A stretch of 64,000 bases of DNA from Xenopus tropicalis (Eukaryota > Chordata > Amphibia > Anura > Pipidae). Within the stretch, counting starts at the first letter, position 1. Each line of letters starts with the position of its first letter. Both the position numbers and the translations under genes were made by a program. Below, piece after piece: positions 23,005-35,339 of the stretch. The notes below the pieces were generated by a model. The model worked only from the letters and a program-made list of their open reading frames with translations. It was not told where the DNA came from and did no database searches. The stretch is from positions 35,693,701 through 35,757,700 of the forward strand of contig NC_030678.2 of assembly GCF_000004195.4 (NCBI RefSeq), given 5' to 3'.

Positions 23005-24955
23005 TGTTGCACAACAGGTATCTAGACCTTGTCTGAGAACTACATGGTGGGCAAGGCAAATACTTCTTCTCTGACCTGCCATAAAACTGGCAATGGAGGG
23101 TAGAACTTGAAATTTCAGATTATTGTGTAATAGTTCCTACTTTCACAAGAACGGGGACATGTGCACCTGGGCCTCATATTAAACTTGGTAAGCTTCTACT
23201 TTTCATGGCTGTACTATGAGGTACTAGTTGAGGCCATGAGGTACTACAGTAGTTGCTGTCCACTTGGCTATGGTCGGCAAACAGCATATTGATGGACTGT
23301 AGCTGAGGCCCTTGTTGTTGTGGTAGCTGTCCACTTGACTATGGAAGTCATGCAGTGTGCCGTGGGAATAGTCCATGACACTATTATGCTTTCTTGTTGT
23401 TGCTGTGGTTGCTGCCCATTGCCCTGTGGGTATTAGTGACCCTTAAGCTATGCTTACATTACTGTAGCTGCTCATGGTTCCTGCTTTGCAAAGATTCACA
23501 GTGGTGCGTTCCATCATCTGTTATAAAAAGAAGCTGGATGGTTTGGTTAGCAGCAGGAGTATTAGTAATTATCTGTCTTTCAGCTCCAGACACTGAGCAA
23601 GAGATCTCTAGGGCATTGTGTTTCTCCTGAGGGGTGACAGATTCGCTGATGTTTACCTGAGCGGAGAGGCTCCTGCAGGGAGGGCCCACATGGAACACCT
23701 GTATGTGACAGCTTATATAATGACACCAGGGGAGGGGGAAATGTATGAGGAGAGATACCAGAAGGGAAGACATGAGACTTAAGGAGCCGAGTAGTTATTT
23801 GGGTGTGACAGTTATGTAACAAGGACAAAACATAAAAGAGAAAAGGAGAGAGAATGCCAGAGGGGAAACCATAGTGTCATATGGCAGCCTGTGTTATGAG
23901 CCTAACTATCCAGGGACATGGAATGTGAGAGGAAATGTTAAGCAAATCTAGATTTATACATTTATCTGTGCCCAGGTCATTATATAGGGATAAAGAGCTA
24001 CAAAATATAGAAGGAACATTTGGACTGGGCTGTTGTCCTAAGCTTTCTGCTTTTATGGTTTATGGCTTTGTGGGTAAAGGAGGATTTTTCCTATAAAAAG
24101 CCTATAAATAGACATTTTCCAAATAAACCCAGGCTGCTGTGTGTTTCAGTCTCAGGATGTCTATAATATTGTTCTAATGATACAGATAGAAAATGCCTCA
24201 TTGGATAAAAGCAATATGGCAGCTCCATAAAGCTGCGCCTTTCTGTCTTATGCACAGAGGCCTTTCTTTTCATTCATGTTAGGTCAAAATAAAGTAAAAA
24301 TATAACCAATTTTAAGACAAATAATGACTTAGAACTGAAATTATGTTATATAAAGGAACTGAGTTTTAAAAAGACACACCCATTAAAGTCAACCAATACC
24401 TTTTGCCCCATCTGTATTTTTCTACAATTTGCCCAGAAGGGAAAAATCCAAATCCCTTTCTGAGTGCAAAAGACCAATCTCTTATGGACTACAGGCTTCA
24501 CTAATGCATCTGGCACACACATCACAGCCTCTCACCCACTGAGGCAACTGAGGCATGTGTTGCATGCTCTGTGTGTAAAAATATCACCTTTCACTGCTAT
24601 GTCATGTCATATTAAGAAAAAAAAAAAAATATTTGAGACGTGTGCACTATGTGTGCCAAATGCATCAATATAATCAGTAAATTAGATGACAATTTATGTC
24701 ACAGGGAGCAACAGTCAGTGTCATATGTGTAGGAAAATGGATCTATACATCTACATCTACTACATATAAACATGGTTTACAGCAGTATCCATCTACGTTT
24801 GGCCTAGTTTGCAGCATCTCTCGGGCCAAGAGGTAAATTTGCTGGCTAACTGGGTGGCTATCCACAGGATCTGTCAAATTTTTATGACACATTTCCCTTC
24901 TCCTTATGACTTGCCTGCAGCGGGTCAGTGATCAGTTTTGCCATTAACAAGCTCT
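23005..24955. other. Non-coding stretch
   Basis: Partly repetitive text around 23215-23345 (two copies of tgtccacttg.ctatgg with ggtacta motifs). A 13-base A run lies near 24618-24630. No exon recognised; frames at 23394-23828 lack family motifs. Confidence 0.4.
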
Positions 24956-24959
24956 CTGT

Positions 24960-25290
24960 TTCCTTATAAACACATAAAAGGGAAAAAACGCCTAATGAAA
25001 AGTGTGCACTAAATAAATTCATTACCATCATGCGTGGGAGCATTTATTAAAACTAATGAGACAATGTGTACACCATGATCCGTGATTTCATTATATTTCG
25101 CCTTACATGCTACGTAGAATATATGAGCATCACCGAATCTTATATACATGACTTATTAAGATTATATTCCGTAATGCGCAGTAATTAATGCAATTAATTA
25201 AACGTAATGTAGGGAATGTTTTTCCTAGCACTTTGTTTGTATGATTACACAGCGATTGCCTGATTAGTTATTCACAAAGCAGTTTTGCTT
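24960..25290. other. Repeat-poor, homeodomain-motif-rich stretch
   Basis: AT-rich sequence with many TAAT/ATTA cores (attaatgcaattaattaaac, acttattaagattata) and no repeat ends. This composition is common in conserved developmental enhancers, but the sequence alone cannot show conservation. Confidence 0.25.
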
Positions 25291-25559
25291 TATTGGGGAA
25301 CTTTTCACACTTATAATAAGTTGTTTTACAAAAAGATTAAATAGTGTATGTGGGGCGCAGAGCTTTTAAAGGGAAAGCGCAAAGGTACAGCAGTCATGGG
25401 TTGGTTCCTTTCGGTGCAGTAGAGTGTACAGGCTATAGTGCAGGAAGCATTCTAAACATCACTGCAGTCTCATTTGTTCTGGTGACAGTCACAGGCAGTC
25501 TCAAGGTAGTTGGGTCATGTCACATTATTATCACTGCGAAGTGAAGAAATCCAGCATTG

Positions 25560-25930
25560 TTGCTGTCACAAAGGAACATTGTGCAACCAATGTGTCAATA
25601 TTAATGCAGTTGCTCACACTTCAGTCTGTTTGACATAATTTCGGTTAGATGGTGCGAGAGTGACTCGTGTGACCAAGTCATTCAACGCAAGTGCCCTGCT
25701 CCTATTGACACACAGTGCTGAGGGAACCCTGGAGCTACCGCCTGGTCTAGAGGTGGTAAATGTGCTTGATTCAGAAAGGGAAGCAGAAAGGACTAAGTGG
25801 CGCCAACCACAACAATATGGAAGTGCAAAGAGTGCATTTTAATGCAAATACGCATAACTGACTGCAGGGAAATTTGTGCAAATGCAACTGTGGTATTGTG
25901 TGGAAATAAGCCCTTTTGTGTGAAATGGTA
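25560..25930. repeat. Diverged dispersed repeat related to 7060-7640
   Basis: Shares cctattgaca, tgagggaaccctggagctac and cgcctgg motifs with the earlier block. Non-coding; ends not defined. Confidence 0.35.
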
Positions 25931-26050
25931 GGAAAACCTATTGCTGATAAAAGTCAAGCTGGTAGTTAAACAGCACCGATTTCAGTAGATTACCCGTATT
26001 TCCTTTATTGCCTTGAGCCTCCCTGTTATATACCTCTTGTCCTGGTTTCT

Positions 26051-26074
26051 ATATATATATATATTTATATATAT
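26051..26074. repeat. TA-rich simple repeat
   Basis: Short run of TA dinucleotides interrupted by one extra T. Confidence 0.85.
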
Positions 26075-26230
26075 TCCATATATTTATTCTGTTCTGCCCT
26101 ATGTTTCTAACATTATACCAATACAGAAGATACACAGATCTGACAGCCATAGTGTGATATCCAATTGTACATTTTCCAGCATTCTAAATGCTGTTGTTCA
26201 CAAACAAAATGAGCACTAGCAAAGTTTCAG

Positions 26231-26400
26231 ATCCCTTTTTCGGCGATTTCCCGAAATCGCCTCGCCGCGTCTGCCATCCCGCCGGCGACTTACATGTTCG
26301 CCGGTGGGATGGCAGAGGGAAGGCAACTCGGGGAGATTAGTCGCCCGCGAGCAGGGAGTTTTGCCGCGGGCGACTAATCTCCCCGTGTACCAGAGCCCTT
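26231..26400. mobile_element. CpG-rich MITE made of three hairpins
   Basis: Three perfect or near-perfect stem-loops in a row: ggcgattt/aaatcgcc (26242-26261), gccatcccgccggcga/tcgccggtgggatggc (26273-26313) and ggggagattagtcgcccgcg/cgcgggcgactaatctcccc (26330-26384). Far more GC-rich than its surroundings. The right end reads gtaccagagccctt. The left end is not clearly matched, so it may be truncated. Confidence 0.72.
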
Positions 26401-27430
26401 AAAGCTGTGGTAGCTTTTGACTGTTTCTTAGCCAGTGGTGAGGCAGATCAAAAGAGATCCAAAGGGTATTATCATGATCATGGGCCTTAGGCAGGGTGTA
26501 TCGCCTTCTGTACCTGGTATCGGTTTTGCTGCTTTCCTTTCATTCTGTAATAACAAGAAAGTGCCTTGTGTTTTATACTTTACCTAGCAGTCATGCTGAT
26601 GATGAATATTCCATACCTTTACTTGCACGCCTGGCTATTACAATTACTATTATTAATATTATAACTATATATTGGTGGGCAGGAGTCCAACGGAAGCTTA
26701 ATTAAACTAAACAGACCAAATAAGCACCAACCCAAAGATCATTCTTAAGCCCATTTCAAGATGAAACTGAACTGTATAAAGGCACCTAAATAAACATATT
26801 GTTATAAAAAACTCCTTGTCATCTGCCCTCTGGTTTACTCTAGGGGATAAACATGCAGATATCACGTGTAACTAGAATATGCCATTTCTCATTGAAAAAT
26901 TCCTATTCCCACGTGAGGGGTTAAAGAGACACATCTGAATGCACAAATATGCAGCCTATTCCGTATATCGTGTGGGCTTATATTTAGCATTTCTACTCTT
27001 GCCACTTTTCTCTCTCTTTGTGCGCACTGCATTAAGGTCAAGGAAAAAACCATTAAGTATTAAGATGTTTTCAATATGTTTGCTACTAGATGTCGGCAGA
27101 CATTAGGCAAACACAGGTTGAAAAATATGTAAACCGTCCTCCTGAATTTCCTTAGACCTAATGTGTGGGGCTGTCAGTAAGGGGCCAAGAGGGATTGTGC
27201 TGTAAGTGGCACTTTATATAAGCACTGCGCGGTGAAATGTTTCACATTGGGACGTTGTATCATACTCTTTCCTTATGCCTTGGAGGAGGTGGCAAGAATT
27301 CCAAGAATAAGCAAACTGATTACTCTTTGGTTCAGCAACAGCAGTTTTGTTTGCCCTTTGGTTCCTAATGTAGTTTTTATTCACAAATCCACTTGCCTCC
27401 ATCACTTGAGCTCACTTTTGCTTTGCTGCT
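26401..27430. other. Non-coding stretch
   Basis: No exon or boundary-defined repeat seen. Confidence 0.4.
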
Positions 27431-27436
27431 GTGTTT

Positions 27437-27540
27437 TACCCTTAGAGTTGCCACCTGCAATTTTACAAATGTTATTATTAGTGAAAAAATTATAAAAATA
27501 GGCCAGTATTTTTTTTTTCAAAAAAGGGGGCAACCCTTTT
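27437..27540. repeat. Possible short MITE (GTTGCCACC ends)
   Basis: Starts gagttgccacctgc and ends gggggcaacccttttt. Weak inverted ends with an AT-rich middle. A similar start occurs at about 41305. Confidence 0.3.
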
Positions 27541-27614
27541 TACCCAAGGAAGATTTTTTGACTTTAATAATATTAGTTTGCTTCAAATTGTATGGCTTAA
27601 AACACACTGTAAAG

Positions 27615-27870
27615 TGTACAGTGTTGGACAGGAGTGTCCTGGGCCCACCAGGGCTGCCACCTTACAGGGCCAACACCCTCAGCCCCTTTGCCAACTCCCT
27701 GCCCCCAGCCCACTGCATAACTCCTCTCTTCTCTTGGGCCCACAGATCCTGGCCAACAGGAGGATGTTGGGGCCTACAGACACTGGGCAGAAAGGAGAGA
27801 AGTGGCAGTGTATCAATGAGGGCCAGGGCTCCTCCCAGTGCGCTGCAGGCCCAGTCCATCCCTGAAACTG
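27615..27870. repeat. GC-rich repeat-like block
   Basis: Contains tcctgggcccaccaggg, tcttgggcccacagatcc and gcaggcccagtccatcc. Markedly GC-rich for the window and open in several frames on both strands, which fits an inserted element rather than an exon. Confidence 0.35.
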
Positions 27871-28342
27871 TATATGACAAACAGTGAGAGATGGCCACTG
27901 GTGTAGGTGTATTCTTTTCCCTTGAAGCAACCATAGGTACCAAATGTCATTAATTTTGATCACCATAGCTTAGTTGGACAATTATGGTTGGCCAGTCTCT
28001 TTCTCGTCTGTCTGAATCTACCAGTCAACTAAAAGCTAAGCAACCGTAGCTGCAATGGCATCATATTCGATTAGTGAAGTCACACACTGTGACATTAGCT
28101 CTCAGCTTGAGCTTCTTTTATTTAGACTAATTATAGCCAACAACTAGTAGGAAGTAATGGAACCTACTGTGGACAAATGGAATAACTTGTTTACATGTAG
28201 CCCGTGGTAACCTAAGCTTAACAACAACAAGCTTATCAATGTGTTGTCTTATTCGTTTGGTCACATGGAGGTTTCTTTTGTTATTACTCCACATATGCCC
28301 TTTACCACCATTGTGATTTCAGTCTTAAAGATAATACTTATA

Positions 28343-28669
28343 CAGGTATTAAAACTGTTATTCAGAATGCTTGGGACATGGAGGTTTTTGGATAAGGGAT
28401 CTTTCTTTCATTTGGATCTCTACTCCTCAAAAATTATTCAACCAATAATTAAACCCAATAGGTTTGTTTTGCTTCCTATAAAGACATATTATATCTTAGT
28501 TGGAATCAAGTACAAGCTTCTGTTTTACTATTACAGAGAAAAAGGAAATCCTTTTTAAAAACTAGAATTTTAGAACTTTTTTTATTAGAATGGAGTCTAT
28601 GGGAGACAACCTTCCGGTAATCCGTAACTTTCTGGATAACGGGTTTGCGGATAACAGATCCTATACCTG
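28343..28669 (+). mobile_element. TA-flanked MITE (CAGGTAT family), copy 2
   Basis: TA-CAGGTATT at the left, CCTATACCTG-TA at the right. Interior includes attcagaatgcttgggacatgg, a central aattaaacccaataggtt/tcaagtacaagct block and gtctatgggagacaaccttcc. It reads opposite to copy 1. Confidence 0.82.
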
Positions 28670-28844
28670 TAATTACGTGTTTAATAAATATATAGTTTGA
28701 ACTTAAGGGGTTGTGGAATTATCAGATTCCTAACGTCAAGCCTGATGTGCCCCTTTACCCTCCCCCTGATATCGCAATAAAACAACTTAGTTGGGGAGAG
28801 AAGGCCACAGTTGTTTATTGTAAATTATTTAATATAAATCAGCA

Positions 28845-28846
28845 AT

Positions 28847-28878
<32 letters not shown>

Positions 28879-28881
28879 ATT
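28845..28881. repeat. TA simple repeat
   Basis: TA dinucleotide tract with an internal TTTA; it forms a palindrome. Confidence 0.85.
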
Positions 28882-29639
28882 ATATAAACAACCATAACTT
28901 GTATTAAACTGTTTGTAAATCCAACCATTAAACAGCAGTCAAATTACTTATACCTCCAAAGAGGTCTGACCCTGAGTCCAGGCCCAGAGCCTGGGTCCTG
29001 TCTACTATCCAAGTCCCATTCTGTATTATCCATCTTCCCGAGGACCCCGGGGGAGGGGGTTGTCCTCCTAACTTAGTCATACCCTTCTTCACTATCATTT
29101 TATTTGGGTCATTGGGCTCCCTTCCACAGTACAAAAACATACAGGTAGGTTTATTGGCTTCTGGTTAGTGAGTAGTGTGGGTGAATGTGATAAAATTGTA
29201 AATTTAACATAATATATATTCTTATATCGTTCTGTGTTCAGACAGAATACCTTTCTGTGTATACATTTTACATAAATTTGGAAGATTCTTGTTTTTTTTC
29301 TTAAATAAATCCTTCCTTTGTTCCCATTTCATCCTTTCCATGCTGTGCTGAAGCTTTAGAAGTGAATAGAGACATGGATATATGGATAGATACAGACTTT
29401 ATATACTTATTTCACCTTATTTTTTCACAATTTATACTTTATGCTGCTTGAGTTGAAGTTTTTTCAGTTATATCTATATGTATATCCAGTGATGGCAACT
29501 AATCGCCAAGCTGAAAAGTCGCACACACTACATTTCGCACACAGTGACTTGAATATATTTGAACAGAGGTATTGTGATTTTTAGTTGCTGCATTTGCATG
29601 TTTTAAAATTTGTTGTGATTAATTGCTCTGCCTGTCTTC

Positions 29640-30037
29640 CCCCTTAGTGTGATGTAGACAGTGATATTCTGGGACAATTTGCAATTGGTCCTCATGTTTA
29701 AATTTTTTTTTGGTTTTACAGGTGTCAAGCTTTTGCTCAGCATTCAGCAGCTGTCTGGTTGCTAGGGTTCTTACTTTACCTAGCAACCAGGCAATGGTTT
29801 GAATGAGAGACTGGACTATGAGTAGGAGAAGGAAAAAATTTGTTGATAAGTAAGAAAGGGTAACAGCAACAGAGCAACAGAGCAACAGAGCAACAGAGCA
29901 ATAGTTTTTTTGGTTAGCCAGGGCCAGTCACCCCCAGTTGAAAGCTGGAAAGAGGCAAAAAAAGTAAGGCAAATAACTCAAAAACCATGAAAAAGAAAAC
30001 ACACTAAAAGGTACCTGAAAGGTCAATCACCCCTTTA
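29640..30037 (+). mobile_element. TTA-flanked MITE family, copy 4, with internal 9-bp tandem
   Basis: The family core is present (gacagtgatattctggga, gctgtctggttgctagggt, cctagcaaccaggcaatgg). The right end reads gaaaggtcaatcacccctttat. At 29865-29902 a 9-base unit (cagagcaa plus a) repeats about four times, expanded relative to the single site in other copies. Confidence 0.68.
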
Positions 30038-30057
30038 TTGTGGATTCAGTTTATTAG

Positions 30058-30142
30058 CTATTAAGGAAGGGCCCAAATCACAGATAAAACCCAGAAAGTC
30101 ACAGGTCCCAAAGGTTCTGGATAAAAGAGCCTATGCCTGTGG
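30058..30142 (-). repeat. Decayed right end of a CAGGTAT-family MITE
   Basis: agtcacaggtcccaaaggttctggataaaagagcctatgcctgtgg resembles the right end of copies at 19663 and 53102. The left part is not recognisable. Confidence 0.5.
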
Positions 30143-30566
30143 TACAATAACAGCTGGCAACAAGTGCCACCGTGTATTTGGAAGCTTCATTTCCAAAGAA
30201 CAGGGAAAAACACAGACAGACACACATATGCATGGAACAAATGTCTCAGTAGCAAGACAAGGCTATCCATTTATAAAGCAGCTAGTAGCTAAAGATTTAG
30301 CAAAGAAACCTGTCGTTCTTTGGGTGTTATGCTCAATTTGCTCTGCTGGACATGATGATACCTATTTGTTGATGCACTTTGCGTATTTGCTAAAATGCAT
30401 GGATTTAGAGCTCGTTAGAAGCTGCAAATGAAGCCTAATACATAACCAATATGCTCATACCGAAATCATATTAGTTGGATCAATCCCTTCTGTAGGGAAG
30501 ACGTGATTTCGGTTCATAGAAGAGAACAAGGGAGCACTGAGTATAGTTCGGGAAAGGGATAGCCAA

Positions 30567-30708
30567 CAATTCCAGACTAAAAATAGGCCCTGGCAATTCA
30601 AGTACACAAAAAGTCCCTCATAGGCCCAATAAATAGTGACTGGCTATGGCATCTTGCAGCAGCCCCTCTGGCATTTGCCAGAACCTACAGATTGCCAGTC
30701 TGGGCCTG
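30567..30708 (-). mobile_element. hAT-like MITE, GGACTGG family, copy 5
   Basis: Family core (ggccctggcaattcaagtac, cccaataaatagtgactgg, gccagtctgggcctg) with flanks atagccaa (30559-30566) and gtagccaa (30709-30716), matching at 7 of 8 bases. Confidence 0.85.
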
Positions 30709-30716
30709 GTAGCCAA

Positions 30717-31455
30717 CCATGGTGGAAGTATAGTTTCCATATTCTCAGCTGGTACAGGGCTGCTGAGGGCTGTAGTGGAAGAGTTGTAGGTCTCCCGGAT
30801 TCCTGCCCTTGTTATTGGGAGCGTTGAGTATATAAGGCGCCAGTGTGGGAAATGGGGTGAAGAATACAACAGAAGTAGTTCTCCACTTAATTCATCTGAG
30901 CCATTAAAATCCTATAAAATAGGTTAGCTACAATAAACATCAATAATATAAACTGATCTAATGCGCAAAGTCACTGACAATTAACCTCATATCGGCTACT
31001 TTAACCCGTGGCAGTCCCGAAAACGAGAACGCTTTAGGAGCACGGTGTTTCACATTGGAGCGCTGATCGAACTACAGTACAAAAATAGTTGTACGCCAGT
31101 GATTGAATTTAAGAGCACTCAGCACAATCCTATATAGCTGGAGGCAATGCTATTTGTCTACATTTTTTATGTCTCTTATTTGTATCTGCAATGAGAACAA
31201 ATAGATTTTATTTCTAAAATACACGGCTCATAAAATGCAGTAATTAGTACTACTGGGGTATCAGATTTGCTAAGCCTTTTAATGTCTAGTCTTTTTTTTA
31301 CCTACAAAAGGAAAATTAACCCTGACATTTCTTGGGCATCTTGCCATTCCAATTTCTAAATGCCCCACTGTAAATAAGACAAGGTTGCCCAAGATGATTG
31401 TCATGTACTTTTGAACAGACACTGGTGTTTTTCTCCCCAAATGTATGGCATTTAT
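30717..31455. other. Non-coding stretch
   Basis: No exon recognised. About 30950-31240 is free of recognisable repeats and carries several CpGs (cccgaaaacgagaacgc). Confidence 0.35.
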
Positions 31456-31615
31456 GGGGTTATGTAATAAAAGGCACTAATTTTGCCCAGGAGCAGTAAC
31501 CCAGAGTAACCAATATGATGTTTGCTTTTAAACAGGAGACTGGTAAATGCTACTTGCTGATTGGTTGCTATGAGTTACAGCTCCTGGGCAAACTTATTGA
31601 GTTTTATTATATATG
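31456..31615. mobile_element. Long-TIR palindromic MITE (tttgcccagg.gcagtaac), copy 2
   Basis: Left arm contains ttttgcccaggagcagtaacc. Right arm has ggttgctatgagttacagctcctgggcaaac. The arms are inverted over about 60 bases with an AT-rich outer end (taataaaa/ttttatta). Related to the element at 44737. Confidence 0.75.
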
Positions 31616-34600
31616 GTGGTTATTGTTATAAAGATAGAAGTCAAATAACTGTAGTCCTTAGAGAATAGCTTCAATAAATGGGTAAAAGGGACATTTCCCC
31701 AGGACCAACTAGCTGGAAAAGCCATATAAATACTAGGCAGTTGCTATTTTACGGTACTTCACTGCACACAGCATGGCACCCACTATATACAGAGCTTGAT
31801 TCTCCTCCCTTATCTTCTCTGAGCACCGGCAGACCAGGCAGAGTTAATACATTATGAGGCCTATTATTATCCTTTATTTATGTAGCACCAACATAATGTG
31901 CTGCAATTTCCAGAGAATGCTTAATCATTCACATCATTTGCTGCCCAAATGGATCTTACATTGCGGTTAATTTACCACAGGCACCAGCACACAAACATCA
32001 GGGTCAGTTTCATCATTAGCCAGTTAGCCTAGCAATCTGTTTTTATGAGAACACACTGATTTTAATGGTGTCCCAGGTTTAGTCAAACCAAAGAACAGTG
32101 TGATACTAACTGTATCTGCCAGTGGGAATTTCTAGCGCAGAGTCTGATTATATGGAAATCTCCCCAGTTGTTTTTTGTGTATGTATATTAATATATGCAC
32201 TATAAACATATGTAGTTCTTTGGGCATATAAAACTTAGCATACACCGCACATGCCATTGTTCGGCAAGGTCACAAAATGAGCACAAATTTGGCCAGTTTG
32301 GCAACCACCATATTTGGCTAAATTGGGATGATCTGATCATTTGGCTCATGGGTCAACATTAAGCTCATAATACAGAGACACAAACCTGATTGTATTATAA
32401 ACTAGATGTGTCTTACCCACACCCACATCCTGCCCACAGCCACACGCCAATCTTGCCCAGACCATGCTACCAACCACTGTCCCTGTTTCGACAGGATTTA
32501 GGGTTTTTTCAATGGTGGTGGGTAAGTAAAATTAGATTTAAAATTATGACAGCGGGTGACAGGAGTGTTACTGTGGGTTACTGGGTATGAATGAGGAAAA
32601 TGAGTAGGGCTTGGGTGACTCTACAAACATTAGGATGATTTGATATCTGATAGTGGGGTGCCTAGGGAGACCTCACCCCAGGGAGTGGCTCACACCAATG
32701 TAGTCCTTGCCCAATGGGATTTTTGAACCGGTCTGATATCTGTCTAATTTTTGACCAGATATTAATGCAGCAATCCATAAAAATGGTTCCATACATGGGC
32801 TAATAAGCTGGTGACTGTTGGCCCATGTATGACTTTATTAAGGGATTAAGGACCGGTGGGGTTTTTGCCCTGGGCTCACCTGTTCCTGAAAGGAGCACTG
32901 ATCTGTTCCAAACATCTGTCCCTATAGCCTGAAACACATGCCCTGCCAACTCAGACATCCCATGATACTGTGTAATCGAATGAGTGAAGGCAAACTATCA
33001 CCTGGATGTGAGGAACAGCTCATATGAATGATTCCTTCTATCTCGGCGACAGATTTGGCGTAGCTGTAAATAATATTTTCCTTTGTCTTGGGTAACACAG
33101 CTTAATATCTTGGTAAGAGAAGAATCATTATTGCACACTGCACATCTGAACACTAACACATTCAGGCTCCAGTGGCCTGATAGTATGTATACCATCTCAG
33201 AGATTTATTTGAGATTTTTGTCAGATACAGTATATTGTGTGTAGCCTTCCCTAGCTCTGATATTGTCAGGCGCGGGACAGCGTATCCGCCATCTCTCAAG
33301 ATCAAATAATACTGCCTAGGAGATTGCAGTTTACACCCCAGTTGCATCTTTTGTAATAGAAGTAATGGCTTTGGCATTTCCTGCATTATGATATTTCATG
33401 ATCCTTTAAATGCTACGGAACCAGCATACAAATGTTTTGTGCTTGTGAAAAGATGAAAGTCAGAGCATTATCTCAGGAGATCCCTTTAGTTTCCCCCCTC
33501 CAGCCCACCCCGCCAACATCACTGGATTTCTTGGGTTTTCCCAGAAAAAAAAGCTACATAGGCACATTCCTAATAAGCTCAGGGTCACAGCAGCCATTGC
33601 TGCCAGGGCCGGCCGCTGATGCTATCATAGATTAATACAGCACAGCCTATAAAAAGGCAAAGCTAATTCATTATTTATAAGAAATATATTCCACTCTTCG
33701 TATGAGAACAAGAGGCAGAAAGAAAGAAAACAGAACAACATCAATAACAAGATAATTCCAACTGTGGGGACATAACTAGGCACTCTTTAATATTCTTTAT
33801 TAAGCCTTCGTTAAGAAATGCCTGATTTATACTCAATTACATATTAATTGTTGGGGAATAGGCGGCAAGGGCTTCGTCATGCAGCGTTTGCTAGATGCAA
33901 TATGACTGGCCATATAGAAGGAAAATAGAGCAGATGTAGGGATCCAGAGGGAAGGCAAATTGGCATGGGGGCCCAACCCTGGGCTTTTGCAATATGGAAA
34001 CGAGGATAATGTGAACCAAGCTCTATCTCAGATTAATATATCAGGTTCATCCTTCTTGAAAATATCACATGCTGTATGCAGTCAGGTCCTGCAGTGGGGC
34101 GTACACAATGAATCCATGTGACGTGTTAACGCTATCAAAGGCCTAACGCTTTGGCCCATTTATTCGCTGTGCTGTTGCTGAGCAAAATAAAGTAGGCTTA
34201 ACTCTACTGCACACCATGTAGAAAATGAATATTTCCAACAGCCTAACCTATTGCACCTGTTTTTTATGCATACATGGGACAAATTTCCTTTATAAAAAAC
34301 AGGCATATCTTCACCATGGAGTTTGAGCATGAATGAGTCCCTTGGGCAAACATTGCTGTGTTATAGTGCACATGTGGATGCAGGAGAGTGCCTCAGCATA
34401 GGCAAAATGATATACAGAATTGCTTTGTATAAATCTAGTATCAATACCCTTGGTAGAGAATGCAGGCAGCTTTAGTACACAGGTTTTGGTGGCCATTCCA
34501 TATTGCAACCTTGACCTCCTGTAGTGCTTTTAATAGCAATTCATAGAGCTATCTTTTGTTAGGGTGACTCCTCCATTAAACAATCCCTTGCTTAATTGTA

Positions 34601-34810
34601 AACATTACTCAAATATACCTTGCCATGACTGAATAACACCACCTCCCTCAATATTCAAACCTGCCCCTATCTAGGTATTTAACTTGGCTGCTGGGGGTCT
34701 TTGTATTCCTTCCTCTCAATCAACTTGGAGAGGATTGTGGAGGCTAAGCTTCGCAATACGTTGGTGATTTATAAATATGTGTTAGTACTAATTAAATTAA
34801 TAACTAATAA
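31616..34810. other. Non-coding stretch with weak repeat traces
   Basis: About 32640-32850 contains ccatacatgggctaataagc and ttggcccatgtatgac, a weak relative of the GGCCATACAC palindromic family. About 32440-32620 has ccacacgcc/gggtgacaggagtg text resembling 39500-39650. No exon recognised. Confidence 0.35.
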
Positions 34811-34815
34811 TTACA

Positions 34816-34888
34816 ATACATGGGCAGATTTGAGCTGCCAATTCAGCCCCTTTAGACTGGGTCAGCAGCTTATCTGCCCCATGTATAG
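34816..34888. repeat. Short inverted repeat (catgggcagat)
   Basis: atacatgggcagattt (left) and atctgccccatgtat (right) are inverted, with cagcccctttagactggg between. Possibly a tiny relative of the GGCCATACAC palindromic family. Confidence 0.5.
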
Positions 34889-34901
34889 GGCCCACTGACT
34901 G

Positions 34902-35165
34902 GGTTGCCACCAAAAATAAATCTTACTCGCTGGTGGTTGGGTTGGCATGAAAAGGGGTTAGACTGTCACTTTATAGCGGCAGAAAAATTATGTAAAAGGG
35001 GCAGGCCATGATGCATAGACAGAAGGAGGGTTGTTTATGTAGCAGATTGTGGAAGAAAAGGGTAAACTTAAGGGTATTAGAAACTTACTCTCAGATTTTA
35101 AATGCTGTCTGTTTTACTGTCAAGTAAAATACCAACCGGGTGGCAAAAATACCAACTGATGAGCC
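34902..35165. repeat. Possible MITE (gggttgccacc ends)
   Basis: Starts gggttgccaccaaaaataaa. Ends with tgccacccgg in the inverse sense (ccgggtggcaaaaatacc). A weak inverted pair; non-coding. Confidence 0.35.
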
Positions 35166-35339
35166 TGCCCAACTGGCTGACAATCCTATGGGATTTTTAG
35201 AAGCGTATTTATCAATGGATGAAAGTTAGAATTCACCATTTGATAAATAAGCTTGATGCATCCCTTGTCCGATGGGTCTCTGTAGGCCCCAATGGATCAT
35301 CAGTGGCTCTAGGGTCAGCAATAAGATCAACCTGATTTA

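Noticed and set aside
27393..27887. 164-codon open frame, with overlapping frames on the other strand
   Set aside because: Open in several frames because of a GC-rich repeat-like block; no recognised motif.
32512..32521. ATG plus phase-1 donor (GGTAAGT) as possible rtn4rl1 exon 1
   Set aside because: Only three codons, in sequence resembling a repeat (compare 39500-39650); such matches arise by chance.
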